Source: Lates calcarifer (Eukaryota > Chordata > Actinopteri > Centropomidae). Taken from it: a stretch of 64,000 bases of DNA. The translations under genes were made by a program, and so were the position numbers. Within the stretch, counting starts at the first letter, position 1. The number at the start of each line of letters is the position of its first letter. Shown in pieces: positions 22,200 through 34,689 of this stretch. The stretch lies in the NCBI RefSeq assembly GCF_001640805.2, contig NC_066844.1, positions 13,020,543 to 13,084,542 on the forward strand. The letters run 5' to 3'. Below the pieces are notes generated by a model, which saw nothing but the letters and a program-made list of their open reading frames with translations, searched no databases and was not told the origin of the DNA.

Positions 22200-22801
22200 G
22201 TAAGTTGGTTGCCATCAACAAATTTTAGACTCAGACCAAAGTTCCTATCAGATCAGTTGTTATTTGACATGCTGTTTAGGGGAGTCACAATGCCTGATCA
22301 ACTGTCTGAACAATGAACAATCTGGTCCTCAGAATATCAGATGGATTTTTTGTTTTGATGTTTTTGAGGAGTATAATTATGGTTAAAACGGAAATCTAGA
22401 CGCTGCTGTGATATAAAACCGAACTTGCATGAATTCTGCAGAACAGACAGACCATATTATTTGCATATTCAAGCCATCTGTGGCTCCATATTTTTCCTTT
22501 TTCCCTCTGTTATTCTATTCATAGGAAAATGGCACAAAGTGACGCTGCCTTTCTCTCTTTTTGTCAACATTGTTGAGGATGTGGTCGGCTTGTTTAAATA
22601 AACTTTGTTGGAACTGTCAATGGATAAAACTGACTGCATTCACACTGAGCAGCCATGTAGCAGCAGATCAATTGATTGTACAGTGACAATAGATAGTCGC
22701 ATGTTCTGGCTGTGCAGAAAGGCCAATTAAAATGTGCAGTGTATGTTAGCATATTGTACAAGATCAATTTAAAAAAAAAAAAAAACAACAAAAAAAGCAA
22801 A

Positions 22802-22833
<32 letters not shown>

Positions 22834-24339
22834 AAAACGCACAGTGTGTTCACATTTAGGCCACCATGTACATGTTGTGCCTTTGCTGCAGATCTGACAC
22901 ATTCTGTCCTCCACACATAAGTGCTGTATTTATCAAACAGGGTCGCAAGGCTTGAGCCACAGTTTGTGTCATTTATGTGCGTGCTTTGCACAGTGTCTTT
23001 CTCCTTACCTAATAGAGGACTGCACAAATACCAGGAGAAGGCCTGTCAACATTCCTCCTATGATCATGCAACATGTGATGGTCAGTTTTTCTAGGAAAAT
23101 TCTTTGCCCCTGAAAAGCAGGCATAGCTACAAGGAAGCCTGTAGTGGGAAAAGCATTGTGGCTTCACCACAAACAAAATGAAAAATCCAGCAAGCTGCAC
23201 TGTATTAGTTCACTAAAAGTAAATAAACAAATATAAATGTAGACTATGATTAAATTCTTAAAAGAAAAAGACCAATATTTATTAATGAGCCTTTGTGATA
23301 ATTTTGCTCCACACAGCAGGCGGGGATTGCAGATTGTATTGATGAGTCCCTACTGGCTGTAACTGCATGGCTCTTTTGATAAATAAGACACTCACATATG
23401 ATGTATCTGACTGCATTTACCTCAGTATTCTAATGATGCAAAAGCTCTCAACTATTTATCATTATTTAATACCTACATACAAAAAGAACTTGATGAATGA
23501 GACAAAATTTTTGGTGAAATCTGAGTGTATGACCCTTTCTTGAATAAGTGTCTAACATAAAACAGTGACCTTAAAACTTACGTTCTTTAACATCAAAGTG
23601 CAGTACATATGATAAAGACATGCAATACATCACACTCTTCATAGGGCTGTGGCTTTCAAAGTGGCCTCAAAACAAAGACATAAACACATCACCAATATAG
23701 GAAAGCAGCAAGAAACAGACAAACTGTTTTTCATCTACTTCCCTTTTGTCTTCTCTACAGACACAGGTTACCCTAGTAGGCTGGCTGCTGTTTCAAGGAA
23801 GACAGCTCATCAAAATGAGTGAAGTATTGAGGCAGGAACTTATCAACTCACGGGCAAAGGGGTGCTAGCAGCATACTTCCTGTCTCGAACAAGGCTCTAC
23901 AGGAATAGTGTCAGCCAATGTACTGTATATGTGCAGACAGTGCCTCTAATGCATTTTATGTTGTCCTGCAAGAACACTTTTTGTTGTTTTTGAGTTTAAT
24001 CAGTAAATTATGTTTTTTTATTGTCTCCAATACATTAAAATGAATTATCTGCAAATATTCTGACACTGGATAAATTAGTTTTTGTAGCCTTTTGTGCAGG
24101 TTTGTCAAGTGTTTAATTGCAACAACTTTATAAATACAGCCATCAAGGATATAAAAATAAAAACGCATTAATGACATGCATTGATGACAGTAACACAGTT
24201 TGTGCTGTAATGAGTTGCTTTTTTCTTTTTCTTTGAGATTTCCTTTGTTTTTGTCTGGTACCTTCCTTTTGAGCTGCTTGATTACCTTCAGCACTGGGGC
24301 TCTGTGAAGTCTGGGCAGGGCTCTAATCAGGGTACCAAA
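22200..24339. other. Non-coding stretch with an A-rich tract
   Basis: Contains the A-rich low-complexity tract at 22771-22837. Frames through that tract give poly-Lys or poly-Phe and are not genes. The rest is AT-rich DNA without recognised features. Confidence 0.5.
22771..22837 (+). repeat. A-rich low-complexity tract
   Basis: Sixty-seven bases of A broken by single C and G residues (CAAC, GCAA, CAAACAAAC). Could be the diverged A tail of a retroposed sequence, but no body is recognised upstream. Confidence 0.85.
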
Positions 24340-25190
24340 CAACCCTGATGAGCTGCTGATGATGCAGGGGAGGCCTGGCAGCCAGCTTCTCTGGCTAAGT
24401 GGAGCAGGAGGAGCAACAGCTGCAGCCTGCAGACTGGGGTCAAGCTGATGGAGTCTGACATATCTGAAAAGTCAGTTTGTGTTGTTGCGGCTCTGGCTGC
24501 ACAGTCCTGAGGTCATGACCTTGAGCCACAGATCTGACCCTGCTCAGGTGCAGAGCATCACCGAGGCTGCAGATACTAATGGCTCTACAGTGATATACTG
24601 TACATCTGTTGGTTAAGACCACCAGTGCCTACTGATGCTGCGGCTTTTAAGTGCCCTAAAGGAGGTCTACAGCTATGGCACTGAATAATGGTATTACTGA
24701 AGTAGTCAGCGGTCTCTCTGGGTCACTCTGAAACGGATCCCAAAATTAAGAGAAGTGCCTATGCAGCACAAATGCTGCTGGCAAGCTTCTATGATGAATT
24801 GGTGGGCTATTTTCAGCTGCGATCCCAGCAGTACAGCTGGCACCGTGCCACTGAGGGGTCGGCCTGACAACTTCAGATGAGGCCCCAGGGCGGGAGGGAC
24901 GAGCTGGGCAGGGCCCAGGGCTTGCACTGGGCCTTGGCCAGCTCTCTGAAGTGGTTCCTCCAGGACAGCAGATGGAGGACTATGTGAGCTAGTGCTGTGT
25001 TCCCACCGCTCAGGCAGCCGCTCCGAAGGATTCAACCAGCTGGGCTTTGAATCATCACGAATCATCTGGCTTCTGTCGCTGCAGGTCCCACCAGTGAATT
25101 CAAAACTTGCTCTTCCAGATGGAAAGACAGACAATGCACAATATGTCCTGGTGCACTCCATGTGACAGACTCGTGCCTGACACAAATGAA
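24340..25190. other. GC-richer block, unexplained
   Basis: The block is clearly richer in G and C than its neighbours, with CAGCAGGAGG-type clusters and a 159-codon minus-strand open frame (24706-25185). The translation has no domain, repeat or signal I recognise. A plus-strand frame near 25077-25165 after CTGTCGCTGCAG (a possible acceptor) reads VPPVNSKLALPDGKTD and then stops. It may be a conserved regulatory block, an exon of a gene lying mostly outside, or an old repeat. I cannot decide. Confidence 0.3.
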
Positions 25191-26040
25191 CCAGTAGGTG
25201 TAGACTGCAGACCCTGAACAGTAGCGAGCGTGGTAGTCCTTTAACTATCTTGGCATATAATGTACTGTAATTACTTTACTGTAATGCATCAGTGCGTACA
25301 GCATGATTTATTTGACAGTGTTTCCTCAAATATCTCACTACTGCCACACAGGGATCAGACCAGCCTCTTAAACTGTGCAGTTAGAGAACAGCAATAATTA
25401 ATGTCCATAAATGAATCCTCTGCTTCTTTGTTATAATAGTGAGAGTGCAGTGGCTGTCTTCATGTTATGAATTCCACTGAGTCCTCTCTCTGCCTCTGTC
25501 TGTGCCTGTCACCAGCTAGTCAAGGGCAGCACGCACTTCACACCACGATCTGCTGTGTATCAGTGTGTGTGTGTGTGTATGTATGTTTTGGTGACAGAGG
25601 GCCCAGATTTAATGAGGCACACCTGGCCCTCATTCATAATGGAAGGCAGATTTCATATTAATTTAGTGGCGGTCTCGGTGTCCAGGGTGATGTTGAACAG
25701 CTGTAGAGATCCAGTTACCGCTGCATAATGTATGATATCTCACATTTATTCAAAACCAAAGAAGTGAAGTCTTCATTGTTCAGTCAGTAAACAAAACAAT
25801 GGCGGCTGATTCACTAAATGTGGAATTAAATTCTTAATGAAACACAAAACCTTTCTAAAAGGTGAAGACAGCCTGAAAGAAAATGTCTCTGAAACCTTCA
25901 GATTCTTGAAAAGTATATTCTTTTCTCCCACTGAAGCATCTGGTGGGTGGCTGCATGAGTTTCAGTGTAGGTGTAGGTGCAGACTGCAGGTATTGTGTGT
26001 CCCTGGTGTGAACATGTGCATAGATCATGTTTGTTACTCT
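25191..26040. other. Non-coding stretch, no gene recognised
   Basis: Holds a short GT run at 25563-25578 and otherwise unique sequence with chance frames only. Confidence 0.5.
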
Positions 26041-26345
26041 GTGCAGGAAGTTACTGCTCCCGGCCAAGAAATAGTCTTGCACATAAGCCCTTGTAAAACC
26101 ACTATGTGTTGTTTTTTACACCTTGGTTCGTATGTGGACTAAACAAACTAGATATGAAGTGTTAATTGGTGAGCTTTAGAAGTTTTGTGGGAGGGATTTG
26201 TTACCATTGGTCAGAGCCAGAGCAGCTGTTTACCCCTGTTTCCAATCTCTGTGCTAAGCTAAGCGAAGCAGCTGCTGGCTGTAAATTCATATTTACTGGA
26301 TAGATATGAGAGAACACTCCTGAATTTGCTTACACAGTTAATTCC
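26041..26345 (+). repeat. Dispersed teleost repeat (CAGAGCCAG / GTGCTAAGCTAAGC type)
   Basis: Ordered blocks match a very common fish repeat that I know by sight: GGAAGTTACTGCTCCCGGCC, TTTTACACCTTGGTT, TAAACAAACTAGATATGAAG, GTTAATTGGTGAGC, GGTCAGAGCCAG, AGCTGTTTACCCCTGTTTCC and GTGCTAAGCTAAGC. The class (SINE, MITE or LINE tail) is not known to me. The ends are approximate, and no duplication of the target is clear. Confidence 0.65.
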
Positions 26346-26907
26346 CTTCTTATGGTCACTTGGGTGTATGGTGCAGTCATGCATGGACAGATGATATCAA
26401 GTGTCTGAAATTGGAGATTTCAGTTGATTACAATCAGAAAAAGACCTTAAGCAACTGAGCTTTCAGACACTATACAGTAGTTTCCCTGTCTGGTGATATT
26501 CCATATTTTTCTTTCTGTCAACAAATCCTATGAAAAGTCAAAATAAACACTGAATTGTTCTAAGTAGTATTGTCTGTGTACAAAGCCTGATATAGTGTAA
26601 CTTATTCCTTTGTGCCACAGAGCTCTATTATTGTCCAAAACCTACCTAAAACAGGTACATCTTTGCACTACGGACACATTGTTCAGAGATGTGGAATGTG
26701 CCCTGAAAAGATAAGAACTAGAATTAGAATTTTTACAATCGTATTTGTTTACTCCACTGATGTAACAATGCCCTTATTTTTACCCCATGATCTCATAGTG
26801 GATCTTCGCCCTCTCCTTTCTGTGACTTGATACAAAGAAATTGGGACATCTCCAAAGTACAAAATGTCTAAGACTACTTTTAGTAGTCCTTTTTTTTAAA
26901 TCAACTT

Positions 26908-26940
26908 TCTCTCTCTCTCTCTCTTCTCTCTTCTCTTTTT
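26908..26940 (+). repeat. (CT)n microsatellite, imperfect
   Basis: TCTCTCTCTCTCTCTC followed by TTCTCTC variants and a T run. Confidence 0.85.
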
Positions 26941-28130
26941 TATCATCCAGACCACCTTCTCTTTTATCTGGACCTGCCTTCATTGTACCCAAAACCTCCA
27001 GTTTTGAAGAAAAATCATGCAAAATGGCTGGATGCAATTCTGATTTCGTGTTTTTCCACAGTTAAAACCTCTTGTTTCATCTTTTATTATAGGTGGGTTG
27101 CAACTACAAATCACCAACTAAATGTGTAGGTATGTAGGAGGGGTTAAAATGACAGTGGAAAACAAATTAACACACTATATACACGTTTGGCATAAACTCA
27201 AACATTTTTTTGAGACATTACCAGGTACAATGACTAAGCTTTTCTGGAGATTAAATCCATTGAGTGTGAGGCTGATATAGGTATAGGGAATTTTTATTTT
27301 TTATAAGTATTAAGAGGTGAACTGAAACATTGTCGATTTGGTCTCTTTATGAGAAAGTTTGATATTAATAGGAAGAAAATAATAAAAAAATAACACATAT
27401 CTTATCCTTTAACAAATTGTTATGTAATATGAAATTAATGAAAACAATAATTAATAAATAGTTGGCAAATTGCAAATTGTGTTTTAATTACGGTCAGTTT
27501 GATTATGTAATTTTTATTCAGAGTCTATTTTTGGCATTTATGTAAGTCTGCAGTGTTATGACAGAATCCATGAAAAAAGGAATCTCATCCACATTGGTTA
27601 ACTTGTCTGAACGCTTCCTCATTCAAAGATTTGTGTAACAAAATATCTTATGATTGCAAGTTGTCCAAATTACATTTTAAAGAAAAAAATCTAGCTGTTT
27701 TTTTTATCTTGACTTTGATATTTCTGTGATGAACAACCAATGCTGAGTAATTATATCGACATGTTACCCTGAACAGCACCTGTGAGTCTATCCTTGTTCA
27801 CTGAGAGACAAAATTTCATAAACCCTACCAGATATATTTAAGAGGAATGTTGTATTCTAAAGACAGCTCTACAGAAGTTGAAGTGTAATATTCTCTCCAT
27901 GACACATTCCATACCTAATTCATCCAAGAACACCATTAAAAGATGATAAAATGTGTTTTTGTAACAAACCACCCATGACCACAATGGAACTCCAATCTGC
28001 AGCAAACCATCTGGGTATCTGGGTGTGAATATGTTTAGTCCCACAGTCACTGCTGCACTGAAAATGAGTGTGTGAACTTTGCAACATTTTTAAGATTTGA
28101 GAGAGCGAGAGGGTGTGATTGATGAGTCTC

Positions 28131-28145
28131 TGTGTGTGTGTGTGT
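28131..28145 (+). repeat. (TG)n microsatellite
   Basis: Seven to eight TG units. Short, but clean. Confidence 0.8.
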
Positions 28146-28764
28146 CAGTGAACAAATCTACACACTTATAGGTCTTACAACAATGTTCTCTGTGGCCTCA
28201 AGCTTATTGATACATGTGTGAATACTTTTTTTCTTTTGAGCACATGCCCAGATATTCTGTTACAGACGCAGGTTCCACTGTACAGGTAGTTAGGCATCTT
28301 ATTACAAAAATATCTTTGTACATATACCTTTCACTGTTCCATGTACACTGATTCTGGATGACTCATCAAGAACAATTCTCTCAGAGCATGGTAGTAGCAG
28401 TTATTCTTATGTTCTACAGTACATTGCAGTGCATGATATAGTTATGTGGAGCAGCACCTGCGTTTAGAAGCTATATCTGGATTCAGGCTGTGATGTGAGT
28501 ATAAGCAGCAGGTCACCACTACACTAGACTGTGACACCACATCACTGGTTCCATTCCAGGTGTGGATCTATCTTCCTGACTCATCTCCATACTATAACTC
28601 CTCCCTCAAACACTGATTGTCCAATCAGAGCTTAGAAACCATAACCAGGCATGGCAGATCTGTCAAATTTGGGTTTTCTTTACATGTTGAAGTGGTGGGA
28701 CTGTAGCAAGAATGATACTTGGCATGTAAAGACTTTGGAAATGGCTTGTTAGCTTTTCTGAAGC

Positions 28765-29447
28765 CAAAATTCGGCCGGGCCAAATATTGGCGCCCTTTTG
28801 TCGCATTTTGGCATCGCCTTTTTTTTAAATACGGCAGCTGATTATGGCTCTGATGCAGCCCCGCCTCTCTGTCTACAGTCACTACTCTGTCTCCAGCATT
28901 GTCCCACCCACAGCACCATCTGATTGGTTTCAAAGTTTTGCTGGGTGGAGAAGCTCCTAGCTAAGAGATGCTGCTGACCCTGGGAACTCCCTGCACTTTT
29001 TATTTTTGTTTGAACTTAAAACAAAGATAAGTGAAAGATAAAATAACATTTCAGTTATACTGAAATTTTGGAAAACTTTATTTACTGTAGAAAACTTTTG
29101 GGAGCTGTTTCTTTCTTTAAGTTTTCATTTAACTTTATAAGACATGCTGCTGAGCCTGGGAGCTCCCTGCACTTTTTGTTAGAATTTTAAAACAAAGATA
29201 TTTATTGTCTAAGATAAAAAAAAAAAAAAACTTTAACATGTTGCAAATCTGAAAAGCTGTTTAATAAACATATGCTTAAAGGCATTTAAATGAAGTTAAG
29301 TGTTGGAGTCTGTATTATTCAAAATTTTGACGCCAGTATTTTCACTTTTACTGCAAATGAATATCAGCTCCAAATACTGGTTATCGGCCTCCTTGATTAC
29401 TAATAATCAGTATCTGTATTGGCCAAAACCATATCGGTCTATCTCTA
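28765..29447 (-). mobile_element. hAT-like non-autonomous element, copy A
   Basis: On the minus strand it begins TAGAGATAGACCGATATGG at 29447 and matches copy B (57588-58115) through about 515 bp, to 28932. Shared features include GGAGGCCGATAACC, a stretch ATACTGGCG, and two 40-bp internal units (28962-29001 and 29138-29177) alike at most positions. Sequence left of 28932 (for example AAAATTCGGCCGGGCC near 28767) is missing from copy B and may be more of the same element, so copy A may be closer to a longer parent. Its left end and target duplication are not identified. No transposase is visible. Confidence 0.65.
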
Positions 29448-31039
29448 CTCTTAATGCTAACTAGCTCAGGTCTTCCTTGAAGGAATGGTGACAAGTGTGT
29501 TGACTTTTTACCTGGGACCTGTTTGCTTTAGCCTTAGCCTTAGCCTTTTAGCTCAGTATTATGTGTGTATAGCCAGTTTATTTATTTTGACAAAAAAAGT
29601 CTTGATTTAAGAGGAAAGAAAAGACATCAGAGGGCAGTGTTTTCAATCAGCCCATGCATAGCTAGCTAGCAACAGTTATTGTCAAAATCAGTGGTCTCCA
29701 CCTTGAAAAGAGAAGCCTCTTTTGCCTGCCACTGTCTGAAATCCAACACCCATTATTCAAAAAATGACTAAGAATTTGAGGTGGTAAATCTGCCCCATGT
29801 TTACCTTTAAGCTGCATATGTTCCATGTGAGAATGGAAAGGCTTGGCAGCACTGCCTGGGGGAGATGGGGCTTTGTGAGAGGTCAGTTCCAAGGTCCTGA
29901 TAAAGCAAAGCAATGCAAGTTAATTTAGTGCCATTCAGACACAAGGCAATTCAAAGTACTTTACAAAGGCATAGAAATACATTAAAAATAAGACATTGGT
30001 ATTGAGCATGCTGACTCTCTATGGATTACCAAGACACTTAAAGGATCTGAGTAATCTTTTATATCAATAACTGCACCTGTGCTTTTCCCATGACAAGTCA
30101 AAATGTCTGCTGTGAGAAAGGTCTATTATCTTCATCAATTAGGTTTGCACATGCAGAGAGCTTAATGTTCCAGACAAGTCCAAGTTGCTACGCTTGGAGA
30201 TTTGGCTAGTGCCCCAGCTCATGTGGCCACTGACTGAGATGCCAGATGAGAAATATCATTACCCAGCAGTCTCACGTCCCTCCCACTTCTCCCACCTCAT
30301 GGCTGCTCACTAATAATTCTCTCCTGACTTATTATCCTTTGGGCACACAGGAGAATTTGATGCATTGCACACTGTCACATAACAGGTAAAATATTTATTT
30401 TGCTGGTTTTGCTTTCGGTTTCTGCTGCCAGGGAAGGTTGATGTATTATACAAAGGGCTCCACAGAAGCAATGCATGACAGTGTACAACAAAACACTTTA
30501 TGTCTCAAAGTGAAATATGATATTGATTGATACTGTGGTGTGTTCACCTGACAGTGCGCCATAGGGCTGAATAAGACAGGGCTTTTTCTGTCAAAAGAAT
30601 GGTAACCCTGAGAGACTTACAGGTTGACAAACACAAACTCGCAAACACATTTCCATATGAATTCTAAAATAGACTGTTGTGCAAAACAAAAGCCAAATAT
30701 CCACTGAAATCTCTTGAGTGAGTGTATTTGACCACTTACATAAATGCAGTTATTGACATATCATTTGATACTACCAGTATAATGCACTGCATCTGGCAGG
30801 AGCAGACTCCTCCTCCATTACAATGAGTTTCCTTACTGTATCATATTTTCGTATCAATAGGGCTCCTCAGCATGTTGATTCACAGGCGACAGGAGACAAG
30901 CTAGTAGAGCCATTACTGTGTTATTGTTTTATCCATACATCAGACTTGCTCTTAACCATGTTTAGTACAAATGTACACAGATACAGACAGATATTATTCG
31001 CAATTTTCTTTGCCCACATATTCGTCTCCAGGGTTATGT
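29448..31039. other. Non-coding stretch, no gene recognised
   Basis: Contains three tandem TTAGCC-like hexamers near 29527-29549 and a repeat-like piece at 29928-30000. Otherwise unique AT-rich DNA. Confidence 0.5.
29928..30000 (+). repeat. Possible LINE-tail-like repeat fragment
   Basis: GTGCCATTCAGACACAAGGC, CAATTCAAAGTACTTTACA and an A-rich AAATACATTAAAAATAAGAC follow in the order seen in a common fish repeat with a CAAAGTGCTTTACA block. This is recognition by eye only. Confidence 0.3.
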
Positions 31040-31197
31040 GAGGCTGGAGTCCCTCCCAACATGCCCTGGGTGAAATCAGGAGAATCCAGAGGAAACTTGA
31101 GTAACGCACACAGAAAGGGCCACTGGGCTGGAAGTTGAGTCTAGGCCTCTTGTGCTGAGAGGCAACAGTGCAAACCAACTGAGCCACACTGTGGCAC
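31040..31197 (-). repeat. Dispersed teleost repeat, degraded copy
   Basis: On the minus strand it carries the 5' part of the repeat: GTGCCACAGTGTGGCTCAG, GTTTGCACTGTTGCCTCTCA, GGCCTAGACTCAACTTCC and CCTGGATTCTCC, followed after an internal gap by TGGAGGGACTCCAGCC. The head resembles a tRNA-derived region (A-box-like GGCTCAGTTGGTTTGC). The 3' tail with GATG units is not present. Confidence 0.55.
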
Positions 31198-32219
31198 CTC
31201 TGGGCATTTTTTGATTTTGTTAATTAGCTTTTCTTCATCCATGTCTTGGCAAGCTGTGGCCTACTTACCATAATTATAAAGATGCGCAGTGCCATGAAAA
31301 TATATTAGGTCATGACACAATCCTCCCCAAAAAGCAGCTGTTTTGGTGCTCTATTAATGCTCTAAAATCAAATTAAACTCACTGGAGGTGACAGTCATTT
31401 AGTCAGTGTTCATTTAAAACAATTGCATTTCTAATGTTTTTGCCCCGAAAGCTGCAATAATACATTTCTGCTGCTCCACTGAATAAAGTGACCAGGATCC
31501 ACAGTATTGCAGGACTGTTGATCAATCCCAGTGGCTAAACGATTACTTTGTCAGATGTTGAGATTTTTGGTTTTAAAAAAATGCACCCTCTGCTTTCTCT
31601 TCTCCCAAAAGAGTTTCAAAATCCCAATACACCACCACCCACCATTCTGGCATTTGCTCAATAACTGAGGCACTACAAACAAGGCTAAAATGCTTTGTTC
31701 TTGAGCCAGCAAAGCAGATCACAAGTAATATTATGATTAGATTAGTTTACATTATCACATTTTACTGCTCCTGTAGGAATATCTGCAGCTCAGCACAGAG
31801 AGGAATTATGTTCATATCAGCCAATTCCATTGGGCATGATTTATAATCAGTGCCAACCTTAAGTGCCAGGGTAGGAAATAATGTGTCCTTTACGTCGTAA
31901 ACAGAAAATAAGTCTTTTTCCTGTTACTGACCAGACATTTTTTCTAATCATAGAAAAATCATATTTTTTCCTACCCAATCAAATACTGTGATTGTCCTAC
32001 CTTAGTCATATTGTAACTGTTTGTTTGTTTACATTACTACAATCATTCTTTACCCTTAAACCTGATTTCTTGTCACTGTGGGGCACTGGAAATAAGATGT
32101 AAACACAACATTGACATATCTATTAAGTTGATATGGTGAATATTTCTTTATTTTTCTTGATACTTAATGAATGTAAGTCCGTTATTCACTGTCCTTCCAG
32201 CTCTGTTTTGTCCCCAACC

Positions 32220-32495
32220 AGATCCTGGGGAAAATACCTGGCTTTTAAGGAGTTAAATGCTGCATTTTCTTCACCAGCTAGTCTCTAACTTTGTCTGCTG
32301 TGTAGTGCTGAGCAGGTGGTGTACAGTGGGTTTTAGAGCTTTGTCACTGAAAACAGCTGCCGAAAACGACACTGATGTGATGTGTGAGTGAAGCATTAAA
32401 AGTTGCAGGTCATAAAACCAAAACAATTTGTTTAAGGATGCTGAAATTTTGAGGGGAGCTGCAGAGTTGGACGATAACTATAGGTTCCACTGTTA
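32220..32495 (+). repeat. Dispersed teleost repeat (pair with 42545-42830)
   Basis: Shares ordered blocks with 42545-42830: AAGGAGTTAAATGCT, TTCACCAGCTAG, CTAACTTTGTCTGC, ACAGTGGGTTTT, AACAGCTGC, AACCAAAAC and GAGGGGAGCTGCAGAGTTGG. I recognise the order from other fish genomes but do not know the class. The copies are old, and both lie on the same strand. Confidence 0.6.
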
Positions 32496-34478
32496 CTATA
32501 TAAATATAGTATTGCAGCTTTAACCATCCATAATTTGTAGAGATGATTTTTAAAGGCTGGCTTTGGATGTTTAAAATGTTATTGAAAGAAATGTTCACTT
32601 TAGATCATCCTGCATCAGTGTTCAGTCATACTTGAGTGTTGATCATACTCTCAGGCTGGGATTTGGACATTAACACCCGCTGGCTCCACTGCAGGAGGAA
32701 GTGGCAGCAATATGTGTTAACTAACTGCTCTAACTTCTAGTAGGACTCTAAATTTCAGTAAGACAGTACAGTACCTCTGTGTTGAGGGGCTCAGAGCTGG
32801 AGCCAGAATATCCTGGTGCTGACTGTCGATGGTGCTTATTCAGCACCCAGAGACCAGTAAATCAATGATCCTTTAACTGTTAATCAATCACAACTCACTG
32901 TTATTCTCATAAGACCACTGTAGCTTCATTACTGTTCAACAATTAACACTGCCAAGAGAGTGATTGGTACGCTGACTGCCATGATTAATGGGACTATAAA
33001 GTAGGAGGGGGTCCAATGAATTCAAATTTAGATGTTAATTAATTAAAGGATAGTAATTAATTAATTACAGGATACGGTTATAGTGTTTGGTTGCTTCTTT
33101 AGAACACATATCAATATGACTTAGAGTGACAGCAGCAGGATAAAACACAGAAGTTCATTCAGGATTCTGCAGCTTTGTGAAACCACTAATCTAAGTGTGT
33201 ATTGACAGGAGAGGCTGCTTGTCTTTTTATTTTTGATACTGCTTGGCCACTGCAAAGACTTGAAAATCACAATAGTGCTGGATCTGTCCTTTTCCGTCCT
33301 AAATCTTGTTAAAGTCTGTCACAAGTCAGTGAGCCTGGTAATTGCTATTTGTACTCTCTCGTGCCTGGTATCAAACTGTTTTCAAGCCATACACTTTTGG
33401 AGGCCCTGGACTGTTGCAATTGATATTTTAGTAATCAGTTGTTTATAACCAAACAAATGGGCATGGCACCAAATGAGATCCTAATTTTAAATGATTGAAG
33501 AATGGCAAGTAGCAGACAAATGGTGAATTGTACCTAAAGATGGGATGACTCAAGAGAAGATCACAGCACCTCCTACACACTGTTGTCCCAGATGGGACAT
33601 GTACAGTAGGCCATTGCAAATATAGTGAAATGCCACACATAATCCCTGCTTTCCTCACATACTGTCCCTTATGCTAAATGTTAGCATTCTGCCATGCTCT
33701 ATGTCTGTTTCTTCTGTTATTTATTTATGTATTTATTTGCAGCATGTGTCTAGCTAGTCACTGAGGTTATAGTACCTTGAGAGTTGGGAGTGAACCGATA
33801 ACAAAGCAGCCAATAAATAAGAAAAAAAAGTATCTTATCAGCTGGCATGTCTTACCATAATGAGAGAGACTTTATCTGTTTTTTGGACAGAAGGCTGTGG
33901 AGGACAACACAGTGAAGTCAATAAGCCTGGGTCTGTGTTCATATCCTTCTGCATCCAGCCTCAGTTCATTGGCACAATGAGAACTCATTTGCATCCGTTC
34001 TCTGCCAAAGTGCTAATCATATGGGAACCTGCAGCCACACTTCCCAGCAAAAAAATTTAACATTGATTAAATTTTAATACAGCAACCTGGAACCACAATG
34101 AAAATTCATGTAAAGGTGAATGCTAACATCAAACAACAGTCATGGTCAACCAGAGCTGCCATGTGCCTCATTTTAAATCAGAGCCATCTGTTAGATGCAT
34201 TTTCACCATGCCATAATACTGTAACATACCCTAGAAATTACATTATAGTGTTTGTTTTATGTTGAAACACTACTGGGGAATAGGAAATGGGGATTTTAGT
34301 CCCTGGAGTTTGGAGCTGAGTTAAACTTGCTACTGCTCTTGTCAGTTGTCGAAACCAAAAATACAAAGGTAATGCAGGGAGCAAATGGATGTTACAGATG
34401 AATGTGATTTAAAGCCCAAAAAAATTGGTTTCAAAACTTTAACATCAAACATTATGACTTAATAAATGACAATCAGTT

Positions 34479-34504
34479 AAAAAAAAAAAAAAAAAAAAAA
34501 AAAA
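34479..34504 (+). repeat. Poly-A run (26 A)
   Basis: Twenty-six A residues. It may mark a retroposed 3' end on the plus strand, but the sequence before it (AATGACAATCAGTT) matches no element I know. Confidence 0.85.
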
Positions 34505-34689
34505 CATCCTAGGTATTATATGTTAAGACTTTAACTTGCAATAAACTATGGAGGACCACAAGTGTAGTGGTAAGAAAACATTTGATTAATTAATAGGTAA
34601 TTGTACAATAAAAATAGGTGTTAAAACATTTGTGTATGATTTTTCATTTCACACACAAAACACTCATATTTCTTCTCATTTCTGTCCAT

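Larger units (their letters stand above)
26346..28764. other. Non-coding stretch, no gene recognised
   Basis: AT-rich DNA with a CT run at 26908-26940 and a TG run at 28131-28145. No coding, RNA or mobile feature is supported. Confidence 0.5.
31198..34689. other. Non-coding stretch with one repeat relic and a long A run
   Basis: Holds the dispersed repeat at 32220-32495 and the 26-A run at 34479-34504. No gene is recognised. Confidence 0.5.

Noticed and set aside
22594..22914. Minus-strand frame with a long Phe/Leu/Cys-rich run that looks like a membrane protein
   Set aside because: The hydrophobic part is the translation of the A-rich tract at 22771-22837 read on the other strand.
24706..25185. 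159-codon minus-strand open frame in the GC-richer block
   Set aside because: No domain, signal or family is recognisable and higher GC makes long chance frames more likely. Kept only as part of an unexplained block.
29527..29549. Tandem TTAGCC units as an interstitial telomere remnant
   Set aside because: The vertebrate telomere unit is TTAGGG. Three units of a variant are within chance.
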